From assembly GCF_018555685.1 (NCBI RefSeq), contig NZ_JAFLWW010000008.1:1-64000 (forward strand): 64,000 nt of DNA. Direction: 5' to 3'. Source of the DNA: Aminobacter anthyllidis. Its GTDB lineage: Bacteria > Pseudomonadota > Alphaproteobacteria > Rhizobiales > Rhizobiaceae. Made by a program: the position numbers and the translations under genes. Below, piece after piece: positions 48,269 through 57,265 of this stretch (positions are counted from its first letter, which is position 1; each line of letters opens with the position of its first letter). The notes under the pieces are model-generated. The model did not search any database, was not told the DNA's origin, and was given only the letters and a program-made list of their open reading frames with translations.

Positions 48269-49040
48269 CCAGCGCATCAAGGTCGACTTCGATGGCCATA
48301 TCGCCGTCATCACCGCGGCCCGGCCCGACAAGCTCAACGCCTTCGACATCGACATGCTCAAGGCATTGTCGGCGGCGTGCGACGAGGTCGAGGCCAATGC
48401 GGAGATCCGCGTCGCCATCCTGACCGGCGAAGGCAAGGCCTTTTCGGCCGGCGGCGACATCAAGGCCTGGGGCGCAATGACGCCCAACGAATTCGGCCAT
48501 GCCTGGGTGCGCTTCGGCCACCGGGTGTTCGAGCGGCTGGCGACGCTGCGCGTGCCGCTGATCGCTGCCATTAACGGGCATGCGCTGGGCGGCGGGCTGG
48601 AGCTGGCGATTGCCGCCGACATCCGCATCGCCGAACGGCATGTGAAGATCGGCCTGCCGGAGACCGGGCTCGGCATGGTGCCAGGCTGGTCGGGCACGCA
48701 GCGGCTGGTGCGCCGTGCCGGTGCGCAGGTGGTGCGGCGCATGGCGCTGGGCGGCGAGGTCTTTTCCGCCGACGAAGCGGCATCGCTTGGGCTGATCGAC
48801 CATGTGGTCGAGACAGGCGAGGCGGTGACTGCGGCTCGCGACTATGCGGCGCGGATCGCGGCGCGCGGCCCGGCGGCTGTCGAGGTCGCAAAACTGATGA
48901 TCGCCACTGCGAGCGGCGAAGACAATGGCACCGCCGTCGAGGCGCTGGGCTCGATTCTCGTGGCCAAGACCGGGGACCTCAAGGAGGGGATCGCTGCCTT
49001 CAGCGAGAAGCGTGCCGCCAAATTTGCAGGAGAATGGTAA
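48261..49040 (+). CDS. Enoyl-CoA hydratase/isomerase (crotonase family)
   Basis: This is a 259-aa crotonase. GKAFSAGGDIKAW and NGHALGGGLELAIAADIRIA form the oxyanion hole. A Glu in LPETGLGMVPGWSGTQRL is at the site of the second catalytic glutamate. It adds water to, or isomerises, an enoyl-CoA; with the CoA-transferase just upstream it suggests that an acid in this pathway is processed as a CoA ester. The stop overlaps the next start (TAATG). Confidence 0.91.
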   Translation: MADQRIKVDFDGHIAVITAARPDKLNAFDIDMLKALSAACDEVEANAEIRVAILTGEGKAFSAGGDIKAWGAMTPNEFGHAWVRFGHRVFERLATLRVPLIAAINGHALGGGLELAIAADIRIAERHVKIGLPETGLGMVPGWSGTQRLVRRAGAQVVRRMALGGEVFSADEAASLGLIDHVVETGEAVTAARDYAARIAARGPAAVEVAKLMIATASGEDNGTAVEALGSILVAKTGDLKEGIAAFSEKRAAKFAGEW

Positions 49041-50560
49041 TGACGGTCCTGATGCGCCCCAAGCCGCTCGACGGCTTCAAGGTCCGCGAGTTCAAGATGC
49101 TGATCGACGGCAAGTGGACCGCCGGCGCCGAAGGCAAGATTCTTGAGCGTTCCAGCCCCGGCCACGGCACCGTTGTTAGCCGCTACGAGGCTGCGACGGC
49201 GGTCGACTCCGAGCGCGCCATCGCAGCGGCTCGTCGCGCGTTTCATGACGGCCACTGGCCGCGCATGACCGGTGCCGAACGCTCGCTGATCCTGTTGCGC
49301 GCCGCCGACATGATTGCCGCAAGGGCGGACGAGCTCGCCTTCCTCGACTGTATCGAATCCGGCAAGCCGATCTCGCAGGCCAAGGGTGAACTGGCCGGCG
49401 CTGCCGACATCTGGCGCTATGCTGCTGCCCTTGCGCGTGACCTGCATGGCGAAAGCTACAACACGCTCGGCGACGGCACGCTGGGCGTGGTGCTGCGCGA
49501 AGCGATCGGCGTGGTGTCGATCATCACGCCATGGAATTTCCCGTTCCTGATCGTCAGCCAGAAGCTGCCTTTCGCGCTCGCCGCCGGATGCACGGCAGTG
49601 GTCAAGCCGTCCGAGCTGACGTCAGGTTCGACCCTGGTGCTGGGCGAAATCCTCGAAGCCGCAGGTGTGCCTGAAGGCGTGGTCAACATCATCGTCGGCA
49701 CCGGCCCGGAAGCCGGCGCGCCACTGACCAGCCACCCCGACATCGACATGGTGTCGTTCACCGGCTCGACCGGCATCGGCCGGCTGACCATGGCCAATGC
49801 CGCGCAGACACTGAAGAAGGTGTCGCTGGAGTTAGGCGGCAAGAACCCGCAGATCGTCTTCCCCGACGCCAATCTCGACGACTTCATCGATGCGGCGGTG
49901 TTCGGTGCCTACTTCAACGCCGGCGAATGCTGCAATGCCGGTTCGCGGCTGATCGTGCATCGTGACGTTCTGGACGAGGTGACCAGCCGCGTCGCCGCAC
50001 TTGCGGCCAAGGTCAAGGTTGGCGATCCGCTCGACCCCGCGACGCAGGTTGGTGCTATCATCACACCGCAGCATCTTGCGAAGATCGTCACTTACGTGAA
50101 AGGTGCGAGCGACAGTGGCGCGAGTGTCGCCATCGGTGGATCTGCCGCCGATCTCGGCCTCGGCCAGTTCATGGAACCGACGATCCTGTCGTCGGTCGCC
50201 CCCGACATGGCGGTGGCGCGCGAGGAGGTGTTCGGGCCGGTGCTTTCGGTGCTTGCCTTCGAGACCACTGACGAGGCGATCCGCATCGCCAATTCGATCG
50301 ACTATGGCTTGTCGGCCGGCGTGTGGAGCCGCGACTTCGACACCTGCCTGACGGTGGGCCGTCGCGTCCGCGCCGGCACCATCTGGATGAACACCTTCAT
50401 GGACGGCGCGTCGGAACTGCCGTTCGGCGGCTACCGCCAGTCGGGCATCGGCCGCGAACTCGGCCGCCATGCGGTAGAGGACTACACAGAGACCAAGACG
50501 CTCAACATGCATATCGGACCGCGCACCGGCCACTGGATGCCGAAGGAGGCGCGGGCCTGA
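49040..50560 (+). CDS. Aldehyde dehydrogenase
   Basis: This is a 506-aa NAD(P)-dependent aldehyde dehydrogenase. ITPWNFPFL has the catalytic Asn, LELGGKNP the Glu, and NAGECCNAG the nucleophile Cys298; the usual Gln two residues before the nucleophile is Glu here. Overlap with the enoyl-CoA hydratase stop (TAATG) and AGGAG eight bases before favour the start at 49040 over an ATG six bases upstream. It probably makes the acid that is later activated by the CoA-transferase. Confidence 0.92.
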   Translation: MTVLMRPKPLDGFKVREFKMLIDGKWTAGAEGKILERSSPGHGTVVSRYEAATAVDSERAIAAARRAFHDGHWPRMTGAERSLILLRAADMIAARADELAFLDCIESGKPISQAKGELAGAADIWRYAAALARDLHGESYNTLGDGTLGVVLREAIGVVSIITPWNFPFLIVSQKLPFALAAGCTAVVKPSELTSGSTLVLGEILEAAGVPEGVVNIIVGTGPEAGAPLTSHPDIDMVSFTGSTGIGRLTMANAAQTLKKVSLELGGKNPQIVFPDANLDDFIDAAVFGAYFNAGECCNAGSRLIVHRDVLDEVTSRVAALAAKVKVGDPLDPATQVGAIITPQHLAKIVTYVKGASDSGASVAIGGSAADLGLGQFMEPTILSSVAPDMAVAREEVFGPVLSVLAFETTDEAIRIANSIDYGLSAGVWSRDFDTCLTVGRRVRAGTIWMNTFMDGASELPFGGYRQSGIGRELGRHAVEDYTETKTLNMHIGPRTGHWMPKEARA

Positions 50561-50643
50561 GAAGGAATTCCCCGAGGCGGGGCCAAGGGGAACTTATGTC
50601 ACGCGATGACGCGTGAAGAACTTGCAACCCGGGAGGAACTGGA

Positions 50644-51897
50644 ATGCGTAAGTTTTTGATGAGTACGGCAGCTGTGGCGGCATTGTTTGCCGCGCCGATG
50701 CCGATGGCACATGCCGAAGATAGCGTCGAAGTGCTGCACTGGTGGACCTCGGGCGGTGAAGCTGCCGCCCTCGACGTGCTGAAGAAGAACCTCGAAAGCC
50801 AGGGCGTGACCTGGAAAGACATGCCGGTTGCCGGCGGCGGCGGCGAAGCGGCGATGACCGCGCTGCGCGCCCGCGTCACCGCAGGCGATCCGCCCACCGC
50901 GGTGCAGGCGCTTGGCTTCGACATCACCGACTGGGCCAACCAGGGCGTCGTCGGCGATCTCGGCGAAGTGGCCGACAAGGAAGGCTGGGACAAGGTCGTT
51001 CCCGCAGCGCTGCAGAACTTCGCCAAGCATGACGGCAAGTGGATTGCTGCTCCCGTGAACGTGCACTCGACAAACTGGGTGTGGATCTCCAAGAAAGCGC
51101 TCGACGCCGCCGGCGGCAAGGCGCCCGAGACCTGGGACGAGTTGGTCGCCGTGCTCGACAAGATGCAGGCCAATGGCATCACCCCGCTCGGCCATGGCGG
51201 CCAGGCCTGGCAGGACGCGACGATCTTCGACGCCGTCGTGCTGTCGCTCGGCACCGACTTCTACAAGTCGTCGATGATCGATCTCGATCCGGCGGCACTG
51301 GGTGGCGACAAGATGGTCGAAGCCTTCGACCGCATGGCCAAGCTCAAGAGCTATGTCGACAAGGACTTCTCCGGCCGCGACTGGAACCTTGCTTCGGCGA
51401 TGGTCATCGAGGGCAAGGCCGGCATGCAGATGATGGGTGACTGGGCCAAGGGCGAGTTCCTCAAGGCTGGCCAGAAGCCGGGCACGGACTTCGTCTGCAT
51501 CCGCTTCCCCGGCACGCAGGGCGCTGTGACCTTCAACTCGGACATGTTCATGATGTTCAAGGTCGGCGACGACAAGAAGAAGGCCCAGATGCAGATGGCC
51601 GCGGACATCGAGGATCCGGCCTTCCAGTCGTCGTTCAACGTGGTCAAGGGCTCGGTCCCGGCGCGTACCGACGTGCCTGACACCGCCTTCGACGATTGCG
51701 GCAAGAAGGGCATCAAGGACCTGGCCGAAGCCAGCACCGGCGGCAAGCTGTTTGGCTCCATGGCTCATGGCTATGCCGCACCGGCAGCGGTCAAGAACGC
51801 GCTCTATGACGTGGTGACACGCCACTTCAACGGCGAGATCGACTCCAAGGCCGCTGCCAAGGCCCTGGTCGAGGCGGTTGCCGCCGCCAAGGGGTGA
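50644..51897 (+). CDS. ABC sugar transporter substrate-binding protein (CUT1)
   Basis: This is a 417-aa periplasmic protein with a Sec signal peptide ending AHA (about residue 24). The mature start [20 protein letters not shown] is typical of the glucose/mannose (GtsA-like) and related carbohydrate-binding proteins of rhizobia. GGGAGGAACT lies before the ATG. It delivers a carbohydrate or polyol-like ligand to the two permeases downstream; the exact ligand cannot be read. Confidence 0.9.
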   Translation: MRKFLMSTAAVAALFAAPMPMAHAEDSVEVLHWWTSGGEAAALDVLKKNLESQGVTWKDMPVAGGGGEAAMTALRARVTAGDPPTAVQALGFDITDWANQGVVGDLGEVADKEGWDKVVPAALQNFAKHDGKWIAAPVNVHSTNWVWISKKALDAAGGKAPETWDELVAVLDKMQANGITPLGHGGQAWQDATIFDAVVLSLGTDFYKSSMIDLDPAALGGDKMVEAFDRMAKLKSYVDKDFSGRDWNLASAMVIEGKAGMQMMGDWAKGEFLKAGQKPGTDFVCIRFPGTQGAVTFNSDMFMMFKVGDDKKKAQMQMAADIEDPAFQSSFNVVKGSVPARTDVPDTAFDDCGKKGIKDLAEASTGGKLFGSMAHGYAAPAAVKNALYDVVTRHFNGEIDSKAAAKALVEAVAAAKG

Positions 51898-51919
51898 GAC
51901 GCCGGTTTGCGCAGCAAAT

Positions 51920-52028
51920 CCATCGTGCCGGTGGCACGATGGAAGGCAGCGAACGCCGGGGAGCTGCGTAGCAGCGGGGGCACGGCGGCCCTTCAGCGAA
52001 CTTTGTGCCCCGGCTTCGGCCGGGGCAC
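51920..52028. other. Two strong hairpins between binding protein and permease
   Basis: CCATCGTGCC/GGCACGATGG (51920-51942) has a 10-bp stem and GGT loop. GTGCCCCGGC/GCCGGGGCAC (52005-52028) has a 10-bp stem and a TTCG tetraloop. Neither has a T-run, so they are more likely RNA-stability elements protecting the binding-protein mRNA than terminators. Confidence 0.75.
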
Positions 52029-52058
52029 GCCTGACCTGACAACCCAGAGGCTGGACCC

Positions 52059-52976
52059 ATGGCCGATATCACCACGACCGCACCCCGCGCGGTAACGAAC
52101 CCGCGCGCGACGCTGCAGGACCTTCTGCCGAAGCTCGTGCTGGCGCCGAGCTTCGCGGTGATCCTCATCTTCGTTTATGGCTTCATCATCTTCACGGCCT
52201 TCCTGTCGTTTTCCGGCTCGAAGCTTTTGCCCGATTTTTCGACCTGGGTCGGCTTCGGCAACTATGTCAGGCTGTTCAATCATCCCAACTGGATCACGGC
52301 GCTCAAGAACCTCGCCATCTTCTCGGTGCTGTACATCGTTGTCTGCAGCTTCATCGGCCTGGCGCTGGCCATCTTCCTCGACCAGAAGATCCGCGGCGAA
52401 GGTTTCCTCAGGCCGATCTACCTCTACCCGATGGCGCTGTCCTTCATCGTCACCGGCGTCGCCTGGAAGTGGTTCCTCGACCCCGGCATCGGCCTCGAGC
52501 ATGTGATGCAGTCGTGGGGCTGGGAGAGCTTTTCGTTCCGCTGGATCAAGGAAGGCCAGATGGCGATCTACACCATCGTCATCGCGGCGGTCTGGCAATC
52601 GTCGGGCTTCGTCATGGCGATGTTCCTCGCCGGCCTGCGCGGCGTCGACAACGAGATCATCAAGGCGGCCCAGATCGACGGCGCCTCGACCCTGACCATC
52701 TACCGCCGCATCATCATTCCGCTGATGCGGCCGGTGTTCCTGTCGGCCTTCGTGGTGCTCGCCCACCTCGCCATCAAGTCCTACGACCTTGTCGTGGCGA
52801 TGACCGACGGCGGCCCCGGCACCGCGACCTGGACCCCGGCATTGTTCATGCAGAAATTCACCTTCGGCCGCAACGAAATGGGCATGGGCGCGGCGTCCGC
52901 GATCATCATGATGATGATGATCTTCACCATCATCGTGCCCTATCTCTACTCCGAGCTCGGGGGGAAGAAGAAATGA
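52059..52976 (+). CDS. ABC sugar transporter permease (CUT1, MalF-like)
   Basis: This is a 305-aa inner-membrane protein with six expected spans. The EAA loop is IIKAAQIDGASTLTIYRRIIIP. It is of the GtsB/UgpA type. Its stop overlaps the next permease gene's start (ATGA). The N-terminal 25 residues are cytoplasmic and poorly conserved. Confidence 0.92.
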   Translation: MADITTTAPRAVTNPRATLQDLLPKLVLAPSFAVILIFVYGFIIFTAFLSFSGSKLLPDFSTWVGFGNYVRLFNHPNWITALKNLAIFSVLYIVVCSFIGLALAIFLDQKIRGEGFLRPIYLYPMALSFIVTGVAWKWFLDPGIGLEHVMQSWGWESFSFRWIKEGQMAIYTIVIAAVWQSSGFVMAMFLAGLRGVDNEIIKAAQIDGASTLTIYRRIIIPLMRPVFLSAFVVLAHLAIKSYDLVVAMTDGGPGTATWTPALFMQKFTFGRNEMGMGAASAIIMMMMIFTIIVPYLYSELGGKKK

Positions 52977-53854
52977 GCGCCGCTTCACAAGACGTCGCCA
53001 CCCGCAACAGCATCTTCGCCCGCGCCATCATCTATGTCGTGCTGATCCTGTTTGCGATCTACTACCTGCTGCCGCTCTACGTCATGGTGGTCAATTCTCT
53101 GAAACCGCTCGACGAGATCCGGCAGGGCAACATGCTGGCGCTGCCCCAGCAATGGACGATCGCGCCCTGGTTGTCGGCCTGGTCGACGGCGCAGATCGGC
53201 GTGCAGCCGGTCGGACTGAAGCCCTATTTCATCAACTCGATGCTGATGGTCGTGCCCGCGGTTGCCATCTCGACGATGCTCGGCGCGCTCAACGGTTATG
53301 TGCTGACCAAGTGGCGCTTCAAGGGCGACAGCATCGTCTTCGGCATGATGCTGCTGGCCTGCTTCATCCCGTTCCAGATCGTGCTGATCCCCTCGGCCCG
53401 CATCCTCGGCCTGACCGGGCTTGCCGGCACCATCACCGGGCTGGTGCTGATCCACGCCATCTATGGTCTCGGCTTCACCACGCTGTTCTTCCGCAATTAC
53501 TACGAGGCATTTCCGACCGAACTGATCCGCGCCGCGCAGATCGACGGCGCCAGCTTCTTCCAGATCTTCCGCCGCATCCTCTTGCCGTCGTCGGGGCCGA
53601 TCATCGTCGTCACCGTCATCTGGCAGTTCACCAACATCTGGAACGACTTCCTGTTCGGCTCGTCCTTCTCGGGCTTCAATTCGATCCCGCTGACGGTGGC
53701 GCTGAACAACCTCGTTAACTCGTCGACCGGCGTGAAGGAATACAACGTCCACTTCGCCGGCGCGATCCTCGCCGCCCTGCCCACCCTCATCGTCTACATC
53801 GTCTCCGGACGCTACTTCGTGCGCGGCCTGATGGCCGGCGCGGTCAAGGGGTAA
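52973..53854 (+). CDS. ABC sugar transporter permease (CUT1, MalG-like)
   Basis: This is a 293-aa inner-membrane protein with six expected spans and the EAA loop ELIRAAQIDGASFFQIFRRI. It is of the GtsC/UgpE type. Start fixed by ATGA overlap; the longer open frame upstream is in another gene. It ends four bases before the ATPase gene. Confidence 0.92.
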   Translation: MSAASQDVATRNSIFARAIIYVVLILFAIYYLLPLYVMVVNSLKPLDEIRQGNMLALPQQWTIAPWLSAWSTAQIGVQPVGLKPYFINSMLMVVPAVAISTMLGALNGYVLTKWRFKGDSIVFGMMLLACFIPFQIVLIPSARILGLTGLAGTITGLVLIHAIYGLGFTTLFFRNYYEAFPTELIRAAQIDGASFFQIFRRILLPSSGPIIVVTVIWQFTNIWNDFLFGSSFSGFNSIPLTVALNNLVNSSTGVKEYNVHFAGAILAALPTLIVYIVSGRYFVRGLMAGAVKG

Positions 53855-53858
53855 GCCC

Positions 53859-54974
53859 ATGTCGTTTCTCAAGATCAGCAATCTCTACAAGAACTACGGC
53901 CAGGTAGAGATCCTCAAGGACATCAACATCGAGATCGACAAGGGCGGCTTCCTGGTGCTCGTCGGCCCGTCCGGCTGCGGCAAGTCCACGCTGCTCAACA
54001 CCATCGCCGGGCTCGAGCCGATCACCTCGGGCGAGATCTCCATCAACGGCAATTCGGTGGCCGGGCTGCATCCATCCAAGCGCGACATCGCCATGGTGTT
54101 CCAGTCCTACGCGCTCTACCCGAACATGACCGTAGCGGGGAACATTGCGTTCGGCATGGAAATCCGCGGGGTGCCCAAGGACGAGCGCGACAAGGCGATC
54201 AAGCAGGTATCCGACATCCTGCAGATCGGCCACCTGCTCGACCGCAAGCCGAGCCAACTTTCCGGCGGCCAGCGCCAGCGTGTCGCCATGGGTCGGGCGC
54301 TGGTGCGCGATCCGCAGGTGTTTTTGTTCGACGAACCGCTGTCCAATCTCGACGCCAAGCTGCGCGTCGACATGCGCACCGAGATCAAGCGCCTGCACCA
54401 GCGCATGAAGACGACGATCGTCTATGTCACGCACGACCAGATCGAGGCGATGACGCTGGCAAGCAAGATCGCCGTGCTGAAGGATGGCATGCTGCAGCAG
54501 TTCGGCACGCCGGCGGAGATTTACAACAGCCCGGCCAACATGTTCGTTGCCGACTTCATGGGCTCTCCGGCGATGAATCTGCTCAACTGCCGCCTCGAAG
54601 GCGGGGCGGGCGGGCTCAGCGTCATACTCGCTCGACCCGACGATCAGCCGCTGGCGCTGCCAATCAAGATGCCCAATGGCGCGCTCGACGCCTATTCCGG
54701 CAAGGAGATCATCTTCGGTGTTCGCCCGGAAGCGCTGACCGACCCTGACGGTGCCGACCGCAACGCCAAGTCCATCGCCGAAGGCGAATGCCTGATCGAG
54801 GTGGTCGAGCCGGCAGGCTCCGACACCTTCGCGGTGACCAAGCTCGGCGGCAAGGAAGTGGTGGCGCGGCTGCGTGCCGACGCGGCCATCCATGCCGGCC
54901 AGAAGACCAAGCTCGCCTTCAATCTCGACAAGGCGGTGTTCTTCGACCCGAAGAGCCAGCTGCGCATCGCTTGA
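53859..54974 (+). CDS. ABC sugar transporter ATP-binding protein (MalK/UgpC-like)
   Basis: This is a 371-aa protein. Walker A is GPSGCGKS (36-43), the signature LSGGQRQR, and Walker B FLFDEPLSNLDAKLR, typical of MalK/UgpC. A C-terminal TOBE-like regulatory domain follows from about 240. It powers the CUT1 importer. The gap to the next gene is one base, so importer and catabolic genes form one transcription unit. Confidence 0.94.
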   Translation: MSFLKISNLYKNYGQVEILKDINIEIDKGGFLVLVGPSGCGKSTLLNTIAGLEPITSGEISINGNSVAGLHPSKRDIAMVFQSYALYPNMTVAGNIAFGMEIRGVPKDERDKAIKQVSDILQIGHLLDRKPSQLSGGQRQRVAMGRALVRDPQVFLFDEPLSNLDAKLRVDMRTEIKRLHQRMKTTIVYVTHDQIEAMTLASKIAVLKDGMLQQFGTPAEIYNSPANMFVADFMGSPAMNLLNCRLEGGAGGLSVILARPDDQPLALPIKMPNGALDAYSGKEIIFGVRPEALTDPDGADRNAKSIAEGECLIEVVEPAGSDTFAVTKLGGKEVVARLRADAAIHAGQKTKLAFNLDKAVFFDPKSQLRIA

Positions 54975-54975
54975 C

Positions 54976-56484
54976 ATGTCGAGACAGCCTGACATCGTCA
55001 TCATCGGTTCGGGTATCGGCGGCGCGACTGTCGCCGCCGGCCTCGCCGCGACCGGTGCCGAAATCCTGATCCTGGAGACCGGTGGGCATATAGAGGATCG
55101 CCCGGAGAACCGCGACCAGCGCGCCATCTTCCAGCGCGGCCATTTTCGACCCGACGAGACCTGGTATGAGGCCGACGGCACCGGCTTCAACCCGGGTAAC
55201 TACTACAATGTCGGTGGCAATTCGAAATTCTATGGTGCAGTGCTGACGCGCTATCGCGGCGAGGATTTTGCCGAGATGCAGCATCTCGACGGCGTGTCGC
55301 CGGCATGGCCGATTGCCTATGAAGAACTGGAGCCGTGGTACGCTCTCGCCGAAGAGCTTTTTCAGGTGCGCGGGGCGTTGGGGGAGGATCCGACCGAACC
55401 CGTGCATTCAACCGGCTATTCGCACGGGCCTGTTGCCGACGAGCCGGCAATCGCCGCAGTGCGGGCGAAGCTGAGGGCCAAGGGCGTACATCCCTTCTCG
55501 TTGCCGCTCGGCGTCGACATCGAGCGCTGGCTGGCCAAGGGCAAGACGCCTTGGGACGCGCATCCCAATAGCTTCGACGGCAAGATGGACGCCGAGACGG
55601 CGGCACTTGCGGCGGCGCTGGAGTATGACAACGTCAAGCTGCAGACTGGCTCGCGGGTGACGCGGCTGGAGACCGGTCCGGACGGGCGTGACATCGCTGC
55701 CGTGCACTACGTCCAGGACGGTGAGAACCGGGTGCTGAGGCCCAACCTGGTCATCCTGTCGGCGGGTGCGGTTCAGTCAGCCGTGCTCCTGCTGCGCTCG
55801 GCCAATGACGCCAATCCCAACGGCCTTGCCAACAGCTCCGACCAGGTCGGCCGCAACTTCATGAACCACAACTCGACGGCGGTGATCGCCATGAGCCCAT
55901 GGTTCCGCAACGACTCGGTCTACCAGAAGACCTTCGGGTTCAACGATTTCTACCTCTCCGACGGCGAGGGCGGACCGCCGCTCGGCAATGTTCAGTTGCT
56001 TGGGCGCATCTCGGGCACGATCCTGAAAGGGGCGATGCCGGCAGTGCCCGAGTGGCTGCTGAACCGGGTGACCGCGCATTCGATCGACTTCTACGCCATG
56101 AGCGAGGACCTGCCGTCGCCGGAAAGCCGGGTCATGGTCGACGGCGAGCGCATCGTGCTGAAATGGGTGCGCAGCAACTGGCAGGCGCACGAGCGGCTTG
56201 TTGCCAAGCTCAAGCAGGTGCTGCGCAGTGCCGGCTTTCCGCTCGTGGTCTCCCGCGCCTTCGACAAGCGCACACCCTCGCACCAGTGCGGTACGGTGCG
56301 GATGGGCACCGACCCCAAGGACGCGCCGCTCGATGTCTTCTGCCGTGCCTTCGACCATCCGAACCTGTTCGTCGTCGATGCGAGCTTCCTGCCGACATCG
56401 GCGGCGGTCAATCCGGCACTGACAATCGCGGCCCAGGCGTTGCGGGTTGCCGACCACATCGCGCAAAAGGATCTGGCGGCATGA
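54976..56484 (+). CDS. GMC family FAD-dependent oxidoreductase 1
   Basis: This is a 502-aa flavoprotein. The FAD motif IVIIGSGIGGATVAAGLA begins at residue 7. GGNSKFYGAVL follows the usual flavin-contacting loop. HQCGTVRMG and VNPALTIAAQALR near the end carry the catalytic His and Asn. It is shorter and clearly distinct from the second GMC protein of the operon and looks more like sugar-oxidising members. It probably oxidises a hydroxyl of the imported compound. Its stop overlaps the SDR start (ATGA). Confidence 0.88.
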   Translation: MSRQPDIVIIGSGIGGATVAAGLAATGAEILILETGGHIEDRPENRDQRAIFQRGHFRPDETWYEADGTGFNPGNYYNVGGNSKFYGAVLTRYRGEDFAEMQHLDGVSPAWPIAYEELEPWYALAEELFQVRGALGEDPTEPVHSTGYSHGPVADEPAIAAVRAKLRAKGVHPFSLPLGVDIERWLAKGKTPWDAHPNSFDGKMDAETAALAAALEYDNVKLQTGSRVTRLETGPDGRDIAAVHYVQDGENRVLRPNLVILSAGAVQSAVLLLRSANDANPNGLANSSDQVGRNFMNHNSTAVIAMSPWFRNDSVYQKTFGFNDFYLSDGEGGPPLGNVQLLGRISGTILKGAMPAVPEWLLNRVTAHSIDFYAMSEDLPSPESRVMVDGERIVLKWVRSNWQAHERLVAKLKQVLRSAGFPLVVSRAFDKRTPSHQCGTVRMGTDPKDAPLDVFCRAFDHPNLFVVDASFLPTSAAVNPALTIAAQALRVADHIAQKDLAA

Positions 56485-57257
56485 AGGCGCAGGCAAAACC
56501 CGTAGCGCTGGTGACCGGCGCGCGGCGCGGCATCGGCCTCGCGGTTGCCGAGGCGCTCGCCAGGGCGGGCTTCGATCTCGCGATTACCGACCGCGAAGCA
56601 GACGCAACCTCGACTGAGGCGGTTTCGGGCCTGGAAAAGCATGGCGCGCGCGTGCTGTTCGTCGCCTCCGACCTCGCCGACCTCGATGGCCATGCCAAGA
56701 CGGTCGAGACAATCGTCGGGCACTTCGGACGGATCGACTGCCTTGTCAACAATGCCGGCGTCGCGTCCAGCGTGCGCGGCGACTTCCTCGAACTGACGCC
56801 CGAGAATTATAACGCCATCATGGCGGTCAATCTGCGCGGCACCGTGTTCTTCACCCAGGCGGTGCTGCGCTCCATGCTCATCGCCCCACCCACATTGCAT
56901 CCGCGCTCGGTGATCAACATCACCTCGATCTCGGCCGAGATGACGTCGCCCGACAGGCTCGACTATTGCATGTCGAAGGCCGGGCTCGCCGCCTTCACGC
57001 AAGGGCTGACGCTGCGGCTCGCTGGTACCGGCATCGACGTGTTCGAGATCAGGCCCGGCATCATCCGCTCCGACATGACGGCAAAGGTTTCGGAAAAATA
57101 CGACCGGCTGATCGCAGACGGGCTCGTGCCGATCAAACGCTGGGGCGAGCCCGATGACATCGGCCGCATAGCGGCAGCACTTGCCAGCGGCGCCTTCGGT
57201 TTCGCCACCGGTTCCATCATCAGGGCTGACGGCGCGCTGTCGGTCGCGCGACTTTGA
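56481..57257 (+). CDS. Short-chain dehydrogenase/reductase
   Basis: This is a 258-aa SDR with VTGARRGIG at residues 11-19, NNAG, and the catalytic Tyr-x-x-x-Lys in DYCMSKAG. Ser of the triad is in NITSIS. RPGIIRSDM after the active site is standard. Such proteins reduce ketones or oxidise secondary alcohols with NAD(P). It is wedged between two GMC flavoprotein genes, which suggests that it acts on the same carbon skeleton. Confidence 0.9.
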   Translation: MKAQAKPVALVTGARRGIGLAVAEALARAGFDLAITDREADATSTEAVSGLEKHGARVLFVASDLADLDGHAKTVETIVGHFGRIDCLVNNAGVASSVRGDFLELTPENYNAIMAVNLRGTVFFTQAVLRSMLIAPPTLHPRSVINITSISAEMTSPDRLDYCMSKAGLAAFTQGLTLRLAGTGIDVFEIRPGIIRSDMTAKVSEKYDRLIADGLVPIKRWGEPDDIGRIAAALASGAFGFATGSIIRADGALSVARL

Positions 57258-57265
57258 GATCAGAG